Assembly (NCBI RefSeq): GCF_014647035.1
Contig: NZ_BMOK01000001.1
Location: forward strand, 186,001 to 250,000
DNA length: 64,000 bases
From: Sporolactobacillus putidus
Lineage (GTDB): Bacteria; Bacillota; Bacilli; Bacillales; Sporolactobacillaceae
Reading direction: 5' to 3'
Shown here: one piece after another, positions 45,136-55,854 of the stretch
How the letters are laid out: the number at the start of each line of letters is the position of its first letter
How positions within the stretch are numbered: the stretch's first letter is position 1
Position numbers and translations under genes: made by a program
The notes under the pieces: generated by a model
Told to the model about the DNA's origin: nothing
Databases searched by the model: none
The model's input: only the letters and a program-made list of their open reading frames with translations

Positions 45136-46509
45136 TTAAATACTATTTAAATAATCTTCAAGCCATTTGGCCCGTTTTTTTGCTTCCTCTTCCGTAACTC
45201 CGGTCTGATGTTTGCCGTCCGCTCTGTTCTGTTCTTTCATCCATTCCGGTACCACCTCGCTGCGGACACGGCCCTGCTTTTTGCGGCCTGCCGCCTCCTT
45301 CGTTCCGGCCCGCTGTTTCTGCTGTGTATACTTTTTCTTCTCGTCACGGGCCACAGACATGGCTTCGCGTACCGTCCGCACATTTTCTCTGGACCACTGG
45401 GCAGCCACTTTTTCTACAAAAGACTTGTTTAAATTATTATCGTTTACCTTCGAAATGTAATCAATCAGCACATTAATGACACCTGGGTTCAGTTTTGTAT
45501 CGAACATCAGATTTTCCACCAGGCGCAAATCGGGCGCGGCGGGTTTGCTCCCGTGCCCGAGCTCTTCAAGCAATTGATACGGAGAATTCGTCTCATACCA
45601 GGAAATCAGCTGTTCTTCCTCATTCTGCGGCACTTTGCCGGCCATTTCGGATGCTTCTGCAGGCTGCGTCCGTTCGTATAAAGCCGGCATCTCATTTGGC
45701 CCGTGCTCCAGGCGGTAGTAGTCCCGGACTTCTTTTCTAAGCATCTCAATGTCCACCGTTCCCGTATGCAGGGATGCCGATTCGACAGCCCTGCTCATAT
45801 CGAAAGGATCCGTCTGATAGACGCAGGCCAGTTTCTCAATGGCACCTCTCACTTTGTCAGTCAGTGCATCCTCGGAAATAATGGCGTCGGACAGATAACT
45901 TTTCAACTGACTGAAATCGAAATGATTTTGGAACCTCAGTTTCTGAGGGTGGGCATGATCCTCCCAGCGGCCCCTGCCCTCTAAATCCCGGGAAAACTCG
46001 CTTGCCGGAATGGATTCAAACACTTCATCGAAAGCGGCGGACAAATCCTCAAAGTTTTCTGCGTCCAGGGGCTTTTCAAGAAATCGTTTGCTCAAACGAT
46101 TATAGTCCCGTGAACCGACCTGATGATACAGAAAGACATTCAAAAGCCCGTCATTAAAGAACTGATTAGGTGTGAGCGGCGGCACAAGCAGGTACATAAA
46201 GAAAACAGGATCCGAATCCTTTTTTTTCAGCGTGCGGAGCAGGCCGACAGCTTCAAGCTTCTTTCTGGCCTTAAGGATCCGATCGAGTGAAAGATTCATC
46301 ATCCCCATTAAATGGTGATGGGTCGCCGCCTGACCGCTTTGCCCATGTTCGGTCTCCTGCCACAGTGTAAAATATAAACTCGTCGATTCAATACCGACGA
46401 GCGGCTGATAAAGCTGTGTCATGATTTTCTGATCATAATAGTGAAGAAGCCCGTCCGCTCTGACCGTATAATGATCACCCGGAAGCACTTCCCTCCATGA
46501 TTGTAGCAT
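45136..46509 (-). CDS. dnaB: Replication initiation protein DnaB (membrane attachment)
   Basis: 457 residues, slightly shorter than the B. subtilis protein (472). An N-terminal winged-helix DDBH1 domain (about 1-200) is followed by a DDBH2 domain with the LISWYETNSPYQLLEELGHG and LVENLMFDTKLNPGVINVLIDYI segments (near 320-370), the YxxxIxxxW-like family core. A basic linker and tail follow. Acts with DnaD and DnaI to load helicase. Not the Gram-negative DnaB helicase. Confidence 0.95.
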   Translation of the reverse strand: MLQSWREVLPGDHYTVRADGLLHYYDQKIMTQLYQPLVGIESTSLYFTLWQETEHGQSGQAATHHHLMGMMNLSLDRILKARKKLEAVGLLRTLKKKDSDPVFFMYLLVPPLTPNQFFNDGLLNVFLYHQVGSRDYNRLSKRFLEKPLDAENFEDLSAAFDEVFESIPASEFSRDLEGRGRWEDHAHPQKLRFQNHFDFSQLKSYLSDAIISEDALTDKVRGAIEKLACVYQTDPFDMSRAVESASLHTGTVDIEMLRKEVRDYYRLEHGPNEMPALYERTQPAEASEMAGKVPQNEEEQLISWYETNSPYQLLEELGHGSKPAAPDLRLVENLMFDTKLNPGVINVLIDYISKVNDNNLNKSFVEKVAAQWSRENVRTVREAMSVARDEKKKYTQQKQRAGTKEAAGRKKQGRVRSEVVPEWMKEQNRADGKHQTGVTEEEAKKRAKWLEDYLNSI

Positions 46510-46540
46510 GCTCGTCCCCCTTCCGATTCTTTGCCTTGTA

Positions 46541-46693
46541 AAGAAAACTTGCCGATTGGCAAGCCTTCAGGCGAAGCCAGAGGCTTAGTTGTGACGGCCA
46601 GGACGGCCTAAGCCGAACAAGCCGCAGGACGCGGCGATCTGTTCGGTTGCTTATACTATAATCCGCTGAATTTTAAACTTTCCTATAGTATAA
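46541..46693 (+). repeat. Interspersed structured repeat, copy R3 (long form)
   Basis: 153 bp between nrdR and dnaB. The first stem is CTTGCC-GATT-GGCAAG, against CTTGGC-GAA-GCCAAG in the other copies, so both arms changed together. The compound GC-rich hairpin CCGAAC(AA)GCCGC-AGGAC-GCGGC(GATCT)GTTCGG differs from R2 only in the bulge. The outer pair is TTATACTATA ... TATAGTATAA (10/10). Confidence 0.92.
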
Positions 46694-46826
46694 AAAGAGG
46701 GCGTTCAAAAAGTTCAGGATGTGCCGCGGACCGCATGATTTTTTCCGCGGGTCCTTTATCTTACACGATGGATCCGCGCCGATGCTTTTCAGCGTTGCCT
46801 TTTCAAACAGACCCGAAAAAATTAAT

Positions 46827-47318
46827 TCAATCGGCAGAATTCCTACGGCTATTTTTTTCTTTTTCCAGCTGATCCTTCAGCTCCTGAATCTCCTGTGCGA
46901 ACACATTGATATCTTTGAACTGGCGGTAAACCGAGGCAAAACGGACATAAGCCACTTCATCGACTTTGGCCAGCTCATTCATAACCAACTCGCCGATCTC
47001 GTGGCTGTTCACTTCAGAACGTCCGTCATCACGGAGCTTTTTTTCCACGCTGGCGGCCAAGTTTTCGAGTCTTTCCAGCGGAACCGGACGCTTTTCGCAT
47101 GCCTTAATTAAGCCGCGCAGGATCTTGTTGCTGCTGAAGGCCTCGCGATTGTCCCCTTTCTTCACAACAATCAGCGGAGTCTCTTCAACTTTTTCAAATG
47201 TTGTGAATCGGTAATGACAGAATTCGCACTCTCTCCTTCTGCGAATCGCCCGCCCGCTGTTCACGGGACGGGAGTCCAGCACCTTAGTCCCGTCTTTTTT
47301 ACAGCTTGGACAGCGCAT
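46827..47318 (-). CDS. nrdR: Transcriptional repressor NrdR
   Basis: 163 residues from the ATG at 47318 (after GAGGTGGAGAGA). Zinc ribbon [18 protein letters not shown] ... [12 protein letters not shown] (residues 1-45), then the ATP-cone domain ([16 protein letters not shown] ... [11 protein letters not shown]). Senses ATP/dATP and represses ribonucleotide reductase genes at NrdR boxes. It is next to dnaB as in B. subtilis, but speD, gapB and ytcD do not follow here. Confidence 0.97.
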   Translation of the reverse strand: MRCPSCKKDGTKVLDSRPVNSGRAIRRRRECEFCHYRFTTFEKVEETPLIVVKKGDNREAFSSNKILRGLIKACEKRPVPLERLENLAASVEKKLRDDGRSEVNSHEIGELVMNELAKVDEVAYVRFASVYRQFKDINVFAQEIQELKDQLEKEKNSRRNSAD

Positions 47319-47424
47319 TCTCTCCACCTCAATCCAAGTATTGAATGATACTTTTATTTTATCGTACAAGGAGCCGGATGAAAAGCAGAGGTCCGTAAGC
47401 AGCGGAATAAAGCTGTGATAATTA

Positions 47425-48018
47425 TTAAATGTTCCAGTGCCTCAAAATGGACTGGAGCTGCCGTTCCGTTTCTTCGACTGAACCGTTATTGTCGATGACT
47501 TCATCAGCCCGTCTTCTTTTCTCTTCAAGAGACATTTGCGAGTCAATTCTGGCCAGCGCCTCTTGTTCCGTCAGATGATTTCTGGACATCAGCCGCCTGA
47601 GCTGATTATCTTTTGAAACATAGACAACAATGGTCTTATCCGTCCACTGATCAAGAGACCCCTCGAACAGCAGAGGTATATCAAGAAAAACGGCACGGAC
47701 ACCGGAATCCTGAAACTGTTTTATCCGGGATTTAATCCGTTCTCTGATCAGCGGGTGAAGAATCTCATTGAGCTGCCTGCGTTTTTTTTCATCGCTGAAA
47801 ATTAATTTGCCAAGTGCCTGCCGGTTCAGAGTCCCGTTTTTCAATACGATGTTCTGCCCGAAAGCGCTAACTATTGCGGACAGTCCGGGTTCACCGGAAG
47901 CAACCACTTCGCGCGCAATCCGGTCTGCGTCGATCAATGGATAGTGATGAGCCCTCAGCCAGTCGGATACCGTGCTTTTTCCACTGGCGATCCCGCCTGT
48001 CAGTCCGATTTTCATCAT
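47425..48018 (-). CDS. coaE: Dephospho-CoA kinase
   Basis: 197 residues. P-loop [12 protein letters not shown] (near residue 5-16), the CoA-binding loop [14 protein letters not shown] and LIREIRKR-like [12 protein letters not shown], and LDIPLLFEG. Last step of CoA synthesis. The start overlaps the mutM stop. Confidence 0.97.
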   Translation of the reverse strand: MMKIGLTGGIASGKSTVSDWLRAHHYPLIDADRIAREVVASGEPGLSAIVSAFGQNIVLKNGTLNRQALGKLIFSDEKKRRQLNEILHPLIRERIKSRIKQFQDSGVRAVFLDIPLLFEGSLDQWTDKTIVVYVSKDNQLRRLMSRNHLTEQEALARIDSQMSLEEKRRRADEVIDNNGSVEETERQLQSILRHWNI

Positions 48019-48854
48019 GATTCTGCCACTCTGATCTGGCAGGCGGGACAGAAATGTGTGCCCCTTCCGCCCACTTTAATTTTCTCGATCGGCGTCCCGC
48101 AGCGCGAACACGGCATGCCTTTGCGCCCGTATGCCTGCAGCTTCTGTTGAAAAAGGCCCGTGTGTCCCTGGCTGTTTACAAAGGTCCGGACAGTGCTTCC
48201 GCCCATTTTCACTGCTTCGCAGAGCGTTTCGACAATGGCTTCGTGAAGCTTTTCGATTTGCGGCAGAGTCAGAGCCGCGGCGGGGGTGAGCGGATGAATA
48301 CGCGCCCTGAAAAGCGCCTCATCCGTATAAATATTCCCCAGTCCGACAACCGCGCTCTGATCGAGCAGCATCGGCTTGATGGCCCGTGCCGTTTTTTGAC
48401 AGTCCGCCGCCAAGCCTTCTACTGAAAAAGAGCGGGAAAACGGTTCAGGCCCAAGCTTCTCCAGCGGGGGCATATTCCACTCTTCGCCCTTCCTGAAAAG
48501 ATGCATCGTACCGAATTTGCGGACATCCCGATAACGCAAAGACGTGCCATCCGTAAAATGAAAAATCACATGAGTATATTTATCGGCGGAGATGTTTTCC
48601 GGGTTCAGTTCGTATCTCCCTTCCATCCTAAGATGGGATACGAGCACCTTGTTGTCAAAGCAAAAAAGCAGAAACTTGCCCCTCCGGCCGACATGCTGCA
48701 CCGTTTCGCCTGCCATCTGCCGGGCAAATTCACGGACATCTTCCGGCCTCCTGATAATATTGGGCCAGCGGACTTCGACATGCTCAACGGTTTTACCGAC
48801 GATCAGTTTGTTCAGTGTTCTCTTGACGGTTTCAACTTCCGGTAATTCCGGCAT
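48015..48854 (-). CDS. mutM: Formamidopyrimidine-DNA glycosylase
   Basis: 279 residues from the ATG at 48854 (MPELPEVETVKRTL; Pro2 is the catalytic amine). Lys in the RRGKFL beta-hairpin, the H2TH domain (QSAVVGLGNIYTDEALFRARIHP) and the zinc finger CSRCGTPIEK ... HFCPACQ are intact. Removes 8-oxoguanine and formamidopyrimidines. It is between polA and coaE as in B. subtilis, without ytaF. Confidence 0.98.
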   Translation of the reverse strand: MPELPEVETVKRTLNKLIVGKTVEHVEVRWPNIIRRPEDVREFARQMAGETVQHVGRRGKFLLFCFDNKVLVSHLRMEGRYELNPENISADKYTHVIFHFTDGTSLRYRDVRKFGTMHLFRKGEEWNMPPLEKLGPEPFSRSFSVEGLAADCQKTARAIKPMLLDQSAVVGLGNIYTDEALFRARIHPLTPAAALTLPQIEKLHEAIVETLCEAVKMGGSTVRTFVNSQGHTGLFQQKLQAYGRKGMPCSRCGTPIEKIKVGGRGTHFCPACQIRVAES

Positions 48855-48978
48855 TGCCAGTACATCCCTTTTTAGCTTAGGTTCAAATAAATTTATGAAT
48901 AGCTGTGCGGCGCAGAAGCCGCCGAAACTGGTTAATCGGTGCCGTGCGATGGGCGTATCCGTATCGCCCCATTTTTGA

Positions 48979-51609
48979 TCATTTGGCATCGTACCAGGTC
49001 GGGCCATAGGCGCATTCCACTTTCAGCGGAACTTTCAGCGTGATGGCGTGTTCCATGACCTCCGGAACGACAACTTTCATTCTTTCAATTTCTTCTTCGG
49101 GGACTTCAAAGATCAGTTCATCGTGCACCTGAAGCAGCATACGTGATTTTAAATGTTCCTCGGCCAGCCGGCGGTCCATGATCACCATCGCTTTCTTGAT
49201 CACATCGGCGGCGCTGCCCTGGATTGGCGTGTTCATCGCCGTCCGTTCGGCAAAACTGCGCAGATTGAAATTGCGGCTTGTTATCTCCGGGAGGTAGCGG
49301 CGCCTGTTCAGCAGAGTTGTCACAAATCCGGATTTTTTGGCTTTTTTTACGATATCCTCCATGTAGTGACGGACACCTGGATAGCTTTCCAGATATTTTT
49401 CAATAAACCGTCCCGCTTCTTTTCGCGTGATGCCGAGATTCTGAGAAAGACCGTAGTCGCTTATTCCATAAATAATGCCAAAATTGACCGCTTTTGCATG
49501 ACGGCGCATCAGCGCCGTGACCCCGTTCTTTTCCACGCCGAAAACATCCATGGCCGTTTTCGTATGGATGTCCAGACCGTCGATGAATGCCTGCTTGAGA
49601 TGGGCATCGTCGGCGATATGAGCAAGAACACGAAGCTCAATCTGGGAATAATCTGCCGAGAATATCTGCCAACCGGGTTCAGAGGGCAGGAAGGCTTTGC
49701 GGATCTTGCGGCCTTCCTCAAGCCTGATCGGTATATTTTGCAAATTCGGATCTGTTGAACTGAGCCGGCCCGTCTGGGTGAGCGTCTGATTGTAGCATGT
49801 ATGGACTTTCCCCGTTTTCGGATTGATCACTTTCAGCAATCCTTCGACATACGTGGATTTTAGTTTGCCCAGCTGACGGAAATCAAGAATTTTATCGATA
49901 ATTTCGTGACGCCCGCGAAGTTTCTCAAGCACGTCGGCAGCCGTCGAATAACCGGTTTTTGTTTTTTTAATGGCCGGAAGCATAAGTTTCTCAAAAAGTA
50001 TTTCCCCGAGCTGCTTCGGAGAATTGATGTTGAACGATACGCCGGCGAGTTCATAGATATCCTTCTCAATCACTTCAAGGGTCGCGTCCAGTTCCCTTCC
50101 CATAGCCTTCAGTGTCTCGCCGCTTGTTTGGACACCGGTAAACTCCATCCGGGCCAGCACGCGCGACAGGGGCATTTCAAGATCCGAGAGCAGCTGCTCC
50201 TGCTGATTGGTTTTCAGTTCCCCGGCAAGTATCGGTTTCAGGGCAAACAGCGCGGCCGCCTTATGCCCCAGATGGCCGGCCTGCCCGTCTCCCTCCGGAA
50301 TCACCCTTTTAGCGCCTTTTCCGTAAAAAGCATCATCTGTTTCGACATCCGTGATTCCTCTTTTTTTGGCTACCGATGCCAGATCCTGCCCGGCTTCAGC
50401 CGGATCAATGAGATAAGATGCCAGCCCGACGTCGAAAATCACGCCGTTCAGTTTCAGCCCCCTCCAGTTCAGGGCAACTTCCGCCTGTTTGCCGTTATGA
50501 ACGATCTTCTCTTTCGAACGGTCTGCGAGCCAGCTACAAAAGAGCGAATCATTCAGTCCATTTACCGTCTGAATAAAATAAGTTCCGCTTTTGTTGGCAA
50601 CGGCAAAGCCGAGAATGTCTCCGTAATGATAGTTCTCGTCCAGCATTTCCACGATGAGCGCACTCGGAGACACCAGCTGATCCTCGGAAAAATGAGTGAC
50701 GACCATTACCTCGATTGACGGATTTTCAGTTGGGCTCTTCTCTTCTTCAGGGAGGTCCATTTTTTCAAGCAGCGACTGAAAACCGAGCTCGTGGAACAGT
50801 TCCGTCAATTCAGGCGTGACCTTATTTTTATAAGCACAATCGTCCAGAGTAATCAAAACCGGCGAATCCCGATCAATAGTCGCAATTTGCTTGCTCATCA
50901 GCGCCTGATCATGATTTGTCTCAAGACTTTCTTTCAATTTTTTCCCGGACACTTCATCGAGCTGTTCATAGACACGCTCGACGGTTCCGAATTGTTTCAG
51001 CAGCTTGATCGCTGTCTTTTCACCAACACCGGGAACACCGGGAATGTTATCGGAAGCGTCCCCCATAAGACCTTTCAGGTCGATGACTCCTTCGGGATCA
51101 ATTCCATAACGTTCTCTGACTTTTTCAGTATCATAGACAACGGTATCGCTAATTCCTTTTTTGATCAGCGAGACATTGACGTGATCCTCGACGAGCTGCA
51201 GATAATCCTTGTCACCGGTGATAATGCTCACTGAAAACCCAGCATCTTTTGCCCTCTTCGACAGCGTGCCGACAATATCGTCCGCTTCATAATTGTCGAG
51301 ATCATATCGTTTGATACCCATCGCATCGAGCAGCTGATAAACAAAGGGAAGCTGTTGGGAAAGTTCGGGCGGTGTTTTCTGACGTCCGCCTTTATATTCT
51401 TTGAACGTGTTGTGCCGGAAGGTTGTCTTGCCCGCGTCAAAAGCAACGAGGAGATGAGTCGGCTTCTCCTCTTCAATAGCTTTCAAAAGCATCGTTGTAA
51501 ATCCATATACGGCATTCGTGTACATACCCTGGCTGTTGCTCAGCAAAGGCAGCGCAAAAAACGCGCGGTAAACGACATTATTGCCATCTATTAAAACGAG
51601 TTTCTTCAT
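48979..51609 (-). CDS. polA: DNA polymerase I
   Basis: 876 residues. The N-terminal 5'-nuclease (LLVAFDAGKTTFRH, NYEADDIVGTLSK, SIITGDKDYLQLV, GLMGDASDNIPGVPGVGEKTA) is complete. The 3'-5' exonuclease-like domain lacks the proofreading acidic residues, as in other Bacillus Pol I. The polymerase has motif A SADYSQIELRVLAHI, motif B RRHAKAVNFGIIYG and motif C LLQVHDELIFEVP. Fills gaps and removes RNA primers. Confidence 0.98.
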   Translation of the reverse strand: MKKLVLIDGNNVVYRAFFALPLLSNSQGMYTNAVYGFTTMLLKAIEEEKPTHLLVAFDAGKTTFRHNTFKEYKGGRQKTPPELSQQLPFVYQLLDAMGIKRYDLDNYEADDIVGTLSKRAKDAGFSVSIITGDKDYLQLVEDHVNVSLIKKGISDTVVYDTEKVRERYGIDPEGVIDLKGLMGDASDNIPGVPGVGEKTAIKLLKQFGTVERVYEQLDEVSGKKLKESLETNHDQALMSKQIATIDRDSPVLITLDDCAYKNKVTPELTELFHELGFQSLLEKMDLPEEEKSPTENPSIEVMVVTHFSEDQLVSPSALIVEMLDENYHYGDILGFAVANKSGTYFIQTVNGLNDSLFCSWLADRSKEKIVHNGKQAEVALNWRGLKLNGVIFDVGLASYLIDPAEAGQDLASVAKKRGITDVETDDAFYGKGAKRVIPEGDGQAGHLGHKAAALFALKPILAGELKTNQQEQLLSDLEMPLSRVLARMEFTGVQTSGETLKAMGRELDATLEVIEKDIYELAGVSFNINSPKQLGEILFEKLMLPAIKKTKTGYSTAADVLEKLRGRHEIIDKILDFRQLGKLKSTYVEGLLKVINPKTGKVHTCYNQTLTQTGRLSSTDPNLQNIPIRLEEGRKIRKAFLPSEPGWQIFSADYSQIELRVLAHIADDAHLKQAFIDGLDIHTKTAMDVFGVEKNGVTALMRRHAKAVNFGIIYGISDYGLSQNLGITRKEAGRFIEKYLESYPGVRHYMEDIVKKAKKSGFVTTLLNRRRYLPEITSRNFNLRSFAERTAMNTPIQGSAADVIKKAMVIMDRRLAEEHLKSRMLLQVHDELIFEVPEEEIERMKVVVPEVMEHAITLKVPLKVECAYGPTWYDAK

Positions 51610-51677
51610 ACTATCCTCCTGGAGTGCAAAAACGTCGGTTGTATCTTCGCCTTTTATTTTAAAGCAAGATGACGCTT

Positions 51678-53393
51678 TTATCCAATCGGCGGTGTCGTTA
51701 TTTTGAAAGATATGGTAAATGTGGTGCCCTTGCCGGGTTCACTGTCCACATCTATGTTTCCTTCATGCACCTCTACAAGGTGTTTGACAATGGCGAGCCC
51801 AAGCCCTGTGCCGCCCGAATCGCGGCTCCTGGCTTTATCGACACGATAGAAGCGTTCAAATATCCTCGGAATCTGATCTTTTTCAATGCCGATTCCGTTA
51901 TCTGAAATGATAAACTTTGATTCATCAGCTGTTTCTTTGATTGAAAGGACAATTCTGCCTTGTTCCGGAGTATAAGCGATCGCGTTGGTAATCAGATTAA
52001 TCATAATCTGGCGGATTCGGAACGGATCACCAAGCGCCCAGCCTTCATCGCCCGGAAGCCGATCAATCGTAATTCTTTTTTCATCAGCCTTTTCTTTGAA
52101 AATCAATAAAGCCGCGTCCAGCAATTTTGAGAGCGAGACCTTCTGCCATTGAATCGAAAAGTGCTCGCGTTCAATTTTTGATAGGTCGAGCAAGTCTTTA
52201 ATCAGATTCTGAAGCCGTTCCCCTTCATGAAGAATGATATTTAAAAATTGCGTTTCAAGTGCTTTGTCATCTTTCGCACCATCAAGCAAAGTTTCTGTAA
52301 AACCGATCAGCGAAGTAATCGGCGTCTTCAGCTCATGAGAAACATTGGCAACAAAATCTTTGCGCATATTTTCAAGTTTTTTAATTTCAGTAATATCATG
52401 GAAGACAACGACGATGCCCCTGATTTTTTTATGGTGGTTGATGATCGGTGCACAGGAGACGTCAAAATGTTTTCTTTCGATATGTACCGTCAATTGAAGC
52501 TGTTTTTTCAGCCGCTGTCTGGTGCTGAAGGCCTCGTCGATCATCTCTTTGACCTCATCATAGGGGAGGACTTCCTGATAGTCGGCGAGTTCCCAGTGGG
52601 AAGCGGTTGTTTTAAAATCTTCTTTAAATGTTTTGTTGATATAATTGATTCTGCCGTTGCCGTCAATAAAAAGCAGACCATTGCCTATATTTTCAATCAG
52701 CGTCGTCATGCTGTCTCTCTGGGTGGAATAGGACCTGTTGATTTCATGAAGCGTTTCAGAAAGACGGTTCATCGCCAGGTTCAGCCGCAGCACACTTTCC
52801 CGTCTGACACTGTCCGAAGCCGTCAATCTAAAAGATCCATCAAGCATATTTTCCGCCATCTGCGCCGCGAAACGAATCGGGACGGCATAGGAACGCACGA
52901 TATAATCCCGATAAAAAAGCAGACAGAGGCCCAAAACAAAGAAAAAAAAGTAAAGCAGACCCAGTCCCACAACAACCGTTTTGGGACCTTCAAGCCGCAG
53001 ATAGCCGATAATCTGCTGATCTGCTTTTATCGGCGTTATGTATACAGAGGAATTCGCCGTCTCATGAAATACGTACGATTGTTTTGAAGAAAGCGCTTCT
53101 CTGTTTTGATTTGAAGAGTAGAGCAAGTGACGGTCCGTACTGTAAATGGCAATCTTAACCGATGACTTTTGGGCATACGCCGTCAGTCCTTCCCGCGCAT
53201 GCGTCAAATCGAGATACCCATCATGAACCGTCAGGGATTGGATCCAGTTCAGCCGGTCGGTCATTCTTTCCTGATCAAGCTGTGAACAGGCAACCTGAAC
53301 GACCTGGTTGAAAACAAAGATAAGAAATAATAGGCCGGCGATCACTAATCCCCAGCGAATCAATACATTTTTTTCAAGCTTTCGGCTCTTCAA
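51678..53393 (-). CDS. phoR: Phosphate-responsive sensor kinase PhoR
   Basis: 571 residues. TM1 (about 12-31), an extracytoplasmic PDC-like sensor, TM2 (about 133-155), a HAMP-like linker, a PAS domain ([22 protein letters not shown]), HisKA with [16 protein letters not shown] and an HATPase domain with [20 protein letters not shown] and [15 protein letters not shown]. Phosphorylates PhoP on phosphate starvation. Overlaps phoP by 20 bp. Confidence 0.95.
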   Translation of the reverse strand: MKSRKLEKNVLIRWGLVIAGLLFLIFVFNQVVQVACSQLDQERMTDRLNWIQSLTVHDGYLDLTHAREGLTAYAQKSSVKIAIYSTDRHLLYSSNQNREALSSKQSYVFHETANSSVYITPIKADQQIIGYLRLEGPKTVVVGLGLLYFFFFVLGLCLLFYRDYIVRSYAVPIRFAAQMAENMLDGSFRLTASDSVRRESVLRLNLAMNRLSETLHEINRSYSTQRDSMTTLIENIGNGLLFIDGNGRINYINKTFKEDFKTTASHWELADYQEVLPYDEVKEMIDEAFSTRQRLKKQLQLTVHIERKHFDVSCAPIINHHKKIRGIVVVFHDITEIKKLENMRKDFVANVSHELKTPITSLIGFTETLLDGAKDDKALETQFLNIILHEGERLQNLIKDLLDLSKIEREHFSIQWQKVSLSKLLDAALLIFKEKADEKRITIDRLPGDEGWALGDPFRIRQIMINLITNAIAYTPEQGRIVLSIKETADESKFIISDNGIGIEKDQIPRIFERFYRVDKARSRDSGGTGLGLAIVKHLVEVHEGNIDVDSEPGKGTTFTISFKITTPPIG

Positions 53394-54069
53394 GTTTATA
53401 ACCCAACCCTCTTACAGTCTTTATATAGAGCGGTTTTCGTGTCATATCTTCGATTTTTTCTCTAAGATGGCTGACGTGGACATCAACAATGCGCGTGTCG
53501 CCGGCAAATTCATAATTCCATACTGCGTTCAGCAGCTGCTCGCGTGTCAGCACTCTGCCTTTATGCTGCATCATGTAAACAAGCAGTTCAAACTCTTTCG
53601 GAGTCAGCAGCAGCTCCTGATCTTTGAAAGTTGCTTCAAAGTTATTCGGGTAGACTTTAATATCTCCGGCAGTCAGAATTTCATTCTGCTCCTGTTTTCC
53701 CAGATCGGAACGGCGTAAAATAGCTTTGACCCTTGCAATCACTTCACGCGGACTGAACGGTTTGGTCATATAGTCATCCGCGCCAAGCTCCAGGCCGAGT
53801 ATTTTATCCAGTTCGTCGTCCCGCGCAGTCAGCATTAAGATCGGAATAAAAATAAAATCCTGGCGCAGTCTCTTGCAAACATCCATACCATCCATCTCGG
53901 GAAGCATCAGATCAAGAACAATCAGATCCGGATGCTGCTCTCTGACCATCGATAATGCTTCGGAACCATTTCCGGCAGTAATGACCTCATAACCGGATTT
54001 CTTAAGATTGAAAGAGAGTAAGGTCACAATAGATGGTTCATCATCAACAACCAGTATTTTTTTTGCCAA
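53374..54069 (-). CDS. phoP: Phosphate regulon response regulator PhoP
   Basis: 231 residues, OmpR family. Acidic pocket VVDDEPS, phospho-acceptor Asp in LIVLDLMLPEMDG (near residue 53), KPFSPREVIARVKAIL, and a winged helix ending [13 protein letters not shown]. It binds 11-bp-spaced TTAACA-type repeats; such a Pho box lies before pstS, five genes upstream. In B. subtilis pst is elsewhere on the chromosome. Confidence 0.97.
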   Translation of the reverse strand: MAKKILVVDDEPSIVTLLSFNLKKSGYEVITAGNGSEALSMVREQHPDLIVLDLMLPEMDGMDVCKRLRQDFIFIPILMLTARDDELDKILGLELGADDYMTKPFSPREVIARVKAILRRSDLGKQEQNEILTAGDIKVYPNNFEATFKDQELLLTPKEFELLVYMMQHKGRVLTREQLLNAVWNYEFAGDTRIVDVHVSHLREKIEDMTRKPLYIKTVRGLGYKLEEPKA

Positions 54070-54137
54070 GTCGGACCCTTCCCCCTGTTGTGTTCCTTTT
54101 TGAATAAGCTTATCGGTAATAGGCGTTCACGTTTCGA

Positions 54138-54950
54138 TCAACCAAAACGTCCGCAAATATAATCTGACGTGCTCTTCTTTTCAGGCATAGTAAAGAGTGT
54201 TTTTGTCGTGCCGAATTCAACTAATTCACCCTGGTAGAAGAAAGCGGTATAATCAGCGATTCGAGCAGCCTGCTGCATGTTGTGCGTGACAATGACAATC
54301 GTGTAATCTTTTTTCAGCTGAAGGAGCAGCTCTTCAATTTTCGCACTGGAAACCGGATCGAGTGCAGAAGTCGGTTCATCAAGAAGGATCACATCGGGTT
54401 TCAGCGCAAGGGCACGCGCAATGCACAAGCGCTGCTGCTGTCCGCCTGACAGACCCGTGGCAGATCGGTCAAGACGATCTTTTACTTCTTCCCACAAACC
54501 GACCTGTTTCAAACATTTTTCGGTCACGTCTCTCAGTGTTTTTTTGTTATGGATGCCTGCAAATTTCAGAGGAAGCTGAATATTTTCACTGATCGACTTC
54601 GGAAACGGATTTGGCTGCTGAAAGACCATTCCGATTTCCGTGCGCAGTTTAACAACGTCCACCTTCGGACTCAAAATATTAATCCCATGATAGTCGATCT
54701 TTCCCTCGCATCTTGCAGAAGGAATGAGATCGTTCATCCTGTTTATAGTACGGATAAATGTAGATTTTCCGCATCCGGACGGACCAATTAGGGCAGTGAT
54801 CGATCTTTCATGAATCGGCATATTCACATGCTTCACCGCATGATTATCACCATAGTAAATATTTGTATCTTCGACATTGATCAAGACGGGACGATCCACA
54901 TCTTCACTATTCACGAAAGAAGTAATTTTATTTTCCATTTGGACTACCAT
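54138..54950 (-). CDS. pstB: Phosphate ABC transporter ATP-binding protein
   Basis: 270 residues. Walker A GPSGCGKST, signature LSGGQQQR, Walker B VILLDEPTSALDP and the switch His in VTHNM. PstB-specific NRMNDLIPSARCEG is present. Powers PstCA. There is one pstB here against two in B. subtilis; no phoU follows. Confidence 0.97.
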   Translation of the reverse strand: MVVQMENKITSFVNSEDVDRPVLINVEDTNIYYGDNHAVKHVNMPIHERSITALIGPSGCGKSTFIRTINRMNDLIPSARCEGKIDYHGINILSPKVDVVKLRTEIGMVFQQPNPFPKSISENIQLPLKFAGIHNKKTLRDVTEKCLKQVGLWEEVKDRLDRSATGLSGGQQQRLCIARALALKPDVILLDEPTSALDPVSSAKIEELLLQLKKDYTIVIVTHNMQQAARIADYTAFFYQGELVEFGTTKTLFTMPEKKSTSDYICGRFG

Positions 54951-54966
54951 CTGCTTTTCCTCCCCA

Positions 54967-55854
54967 TTATCTTCCTGATAATTTTTGATTAATCATTTTA
55001 CCGACAGCTCGAGCAAGCAAGTTAAACATCAATACACAAATGACAAGAACAGCCGAGGAACCATTAGCTACTGCCTGAATGTCGGGTATAATTCCCGATG
55101 TATTGACCGCCCAGATATGGACCGACAGAGTTTCAGCCGAGCGGAATAAATTCAAAGGTGAATTTGGCGACGCGGGATTCCAATTCGTAAAATCGAGATT
55201 TGGAGTGGACATCCCGGCTGTAAACAGCAGAGCCGCTGATTCGCCGAATACACGCCCGGCAGAGAGAATAATCCCTGTTAAAATGCTTGGAAAAGCTTCC
55301 GGAAGAAGAATGGTCTTAATGGTGTGCCAGTGGGTGAGTCCGAGAGCGAGTCCCCCTTCTTTCTGATGAAGCGGTAAGGCACGAAAACCGTCTTCGGTCA
55401 CCCGTACGATAACCGGAAGGTTAAATACTGTTAGCGCGAGTGCCCCGGAAAGAACAGAAAATTTGAAGCCGAAATAGTTGACGAAAATCAGCATGCCGAA
55501 CATTCCCACAACAATGGAAGGCAGTGATGCAAGCACCTCAACGCATGAACGGATGAATGAGGTCAGTTTACCAGGACGGGCATATTCCGCAAGATAGATT
55601 CCCCCGCTTGTGCCGATAGGTATAGTCAGAATCATCGTGATGATCAGAACGTAGAAGGAATTCCAGAGCTGATCCTTGATTCCGCCCCCAGCCATAAAAG
55701 CACTGGATTCCGATGTGAGGAAATGCCAGGAAATGTTTGTTAGACCTTTTACTAAAATATAACCCAATAATGCAGCCAGCGTACTCACCATGATCACTGC
55801 ACACAAAACAATAAGTGAAAGAGCGATGCGATTGGTCACTTTGCTGTTCATCAC
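54967..55854 (-). CDS. pstA: Phosphate ABC transporter permease PstA
   Basis: 295 residues with six hydrophobic helices; the EAA coupling loop reads EGGLALGLTHWHTIKTILLPEAFPS (near residue 170). Start overlaps the pstC stop by 4 bp. Confidence 0.96.
   Translation of the reverse strand: MMNSKVTNRIALSLIVLCAVIMVSTLAALLGYILVKGLTNISWHFLTSESSAFMAGGGIKDQLWNSFYVLIITMILTIPIGTSGGIYLAEYARPGKLTSFIRSCVEVLASLPSIVVGMFGMLIFVNYFGFKFSVLSGALALTVFNLPVIVRVTEDGFRALPLHQKEGGLALGLTHWHTIKTILLPEAFPSILTGIILSAGRVFGESAALLFTAGMSTPNLDFTNWNPASPNSPLNLFRSAETLSVHIWAVNTSGIIPDIQAVANGSSAVLVICVLMFNLLARAVGKMINQKLSGR

Noticed and set aside
48854-49007. N-terminal extension of MutM
   Set aside because: MutM must begin with Pro2 exposed (MPELPE), so the start is at 48854.
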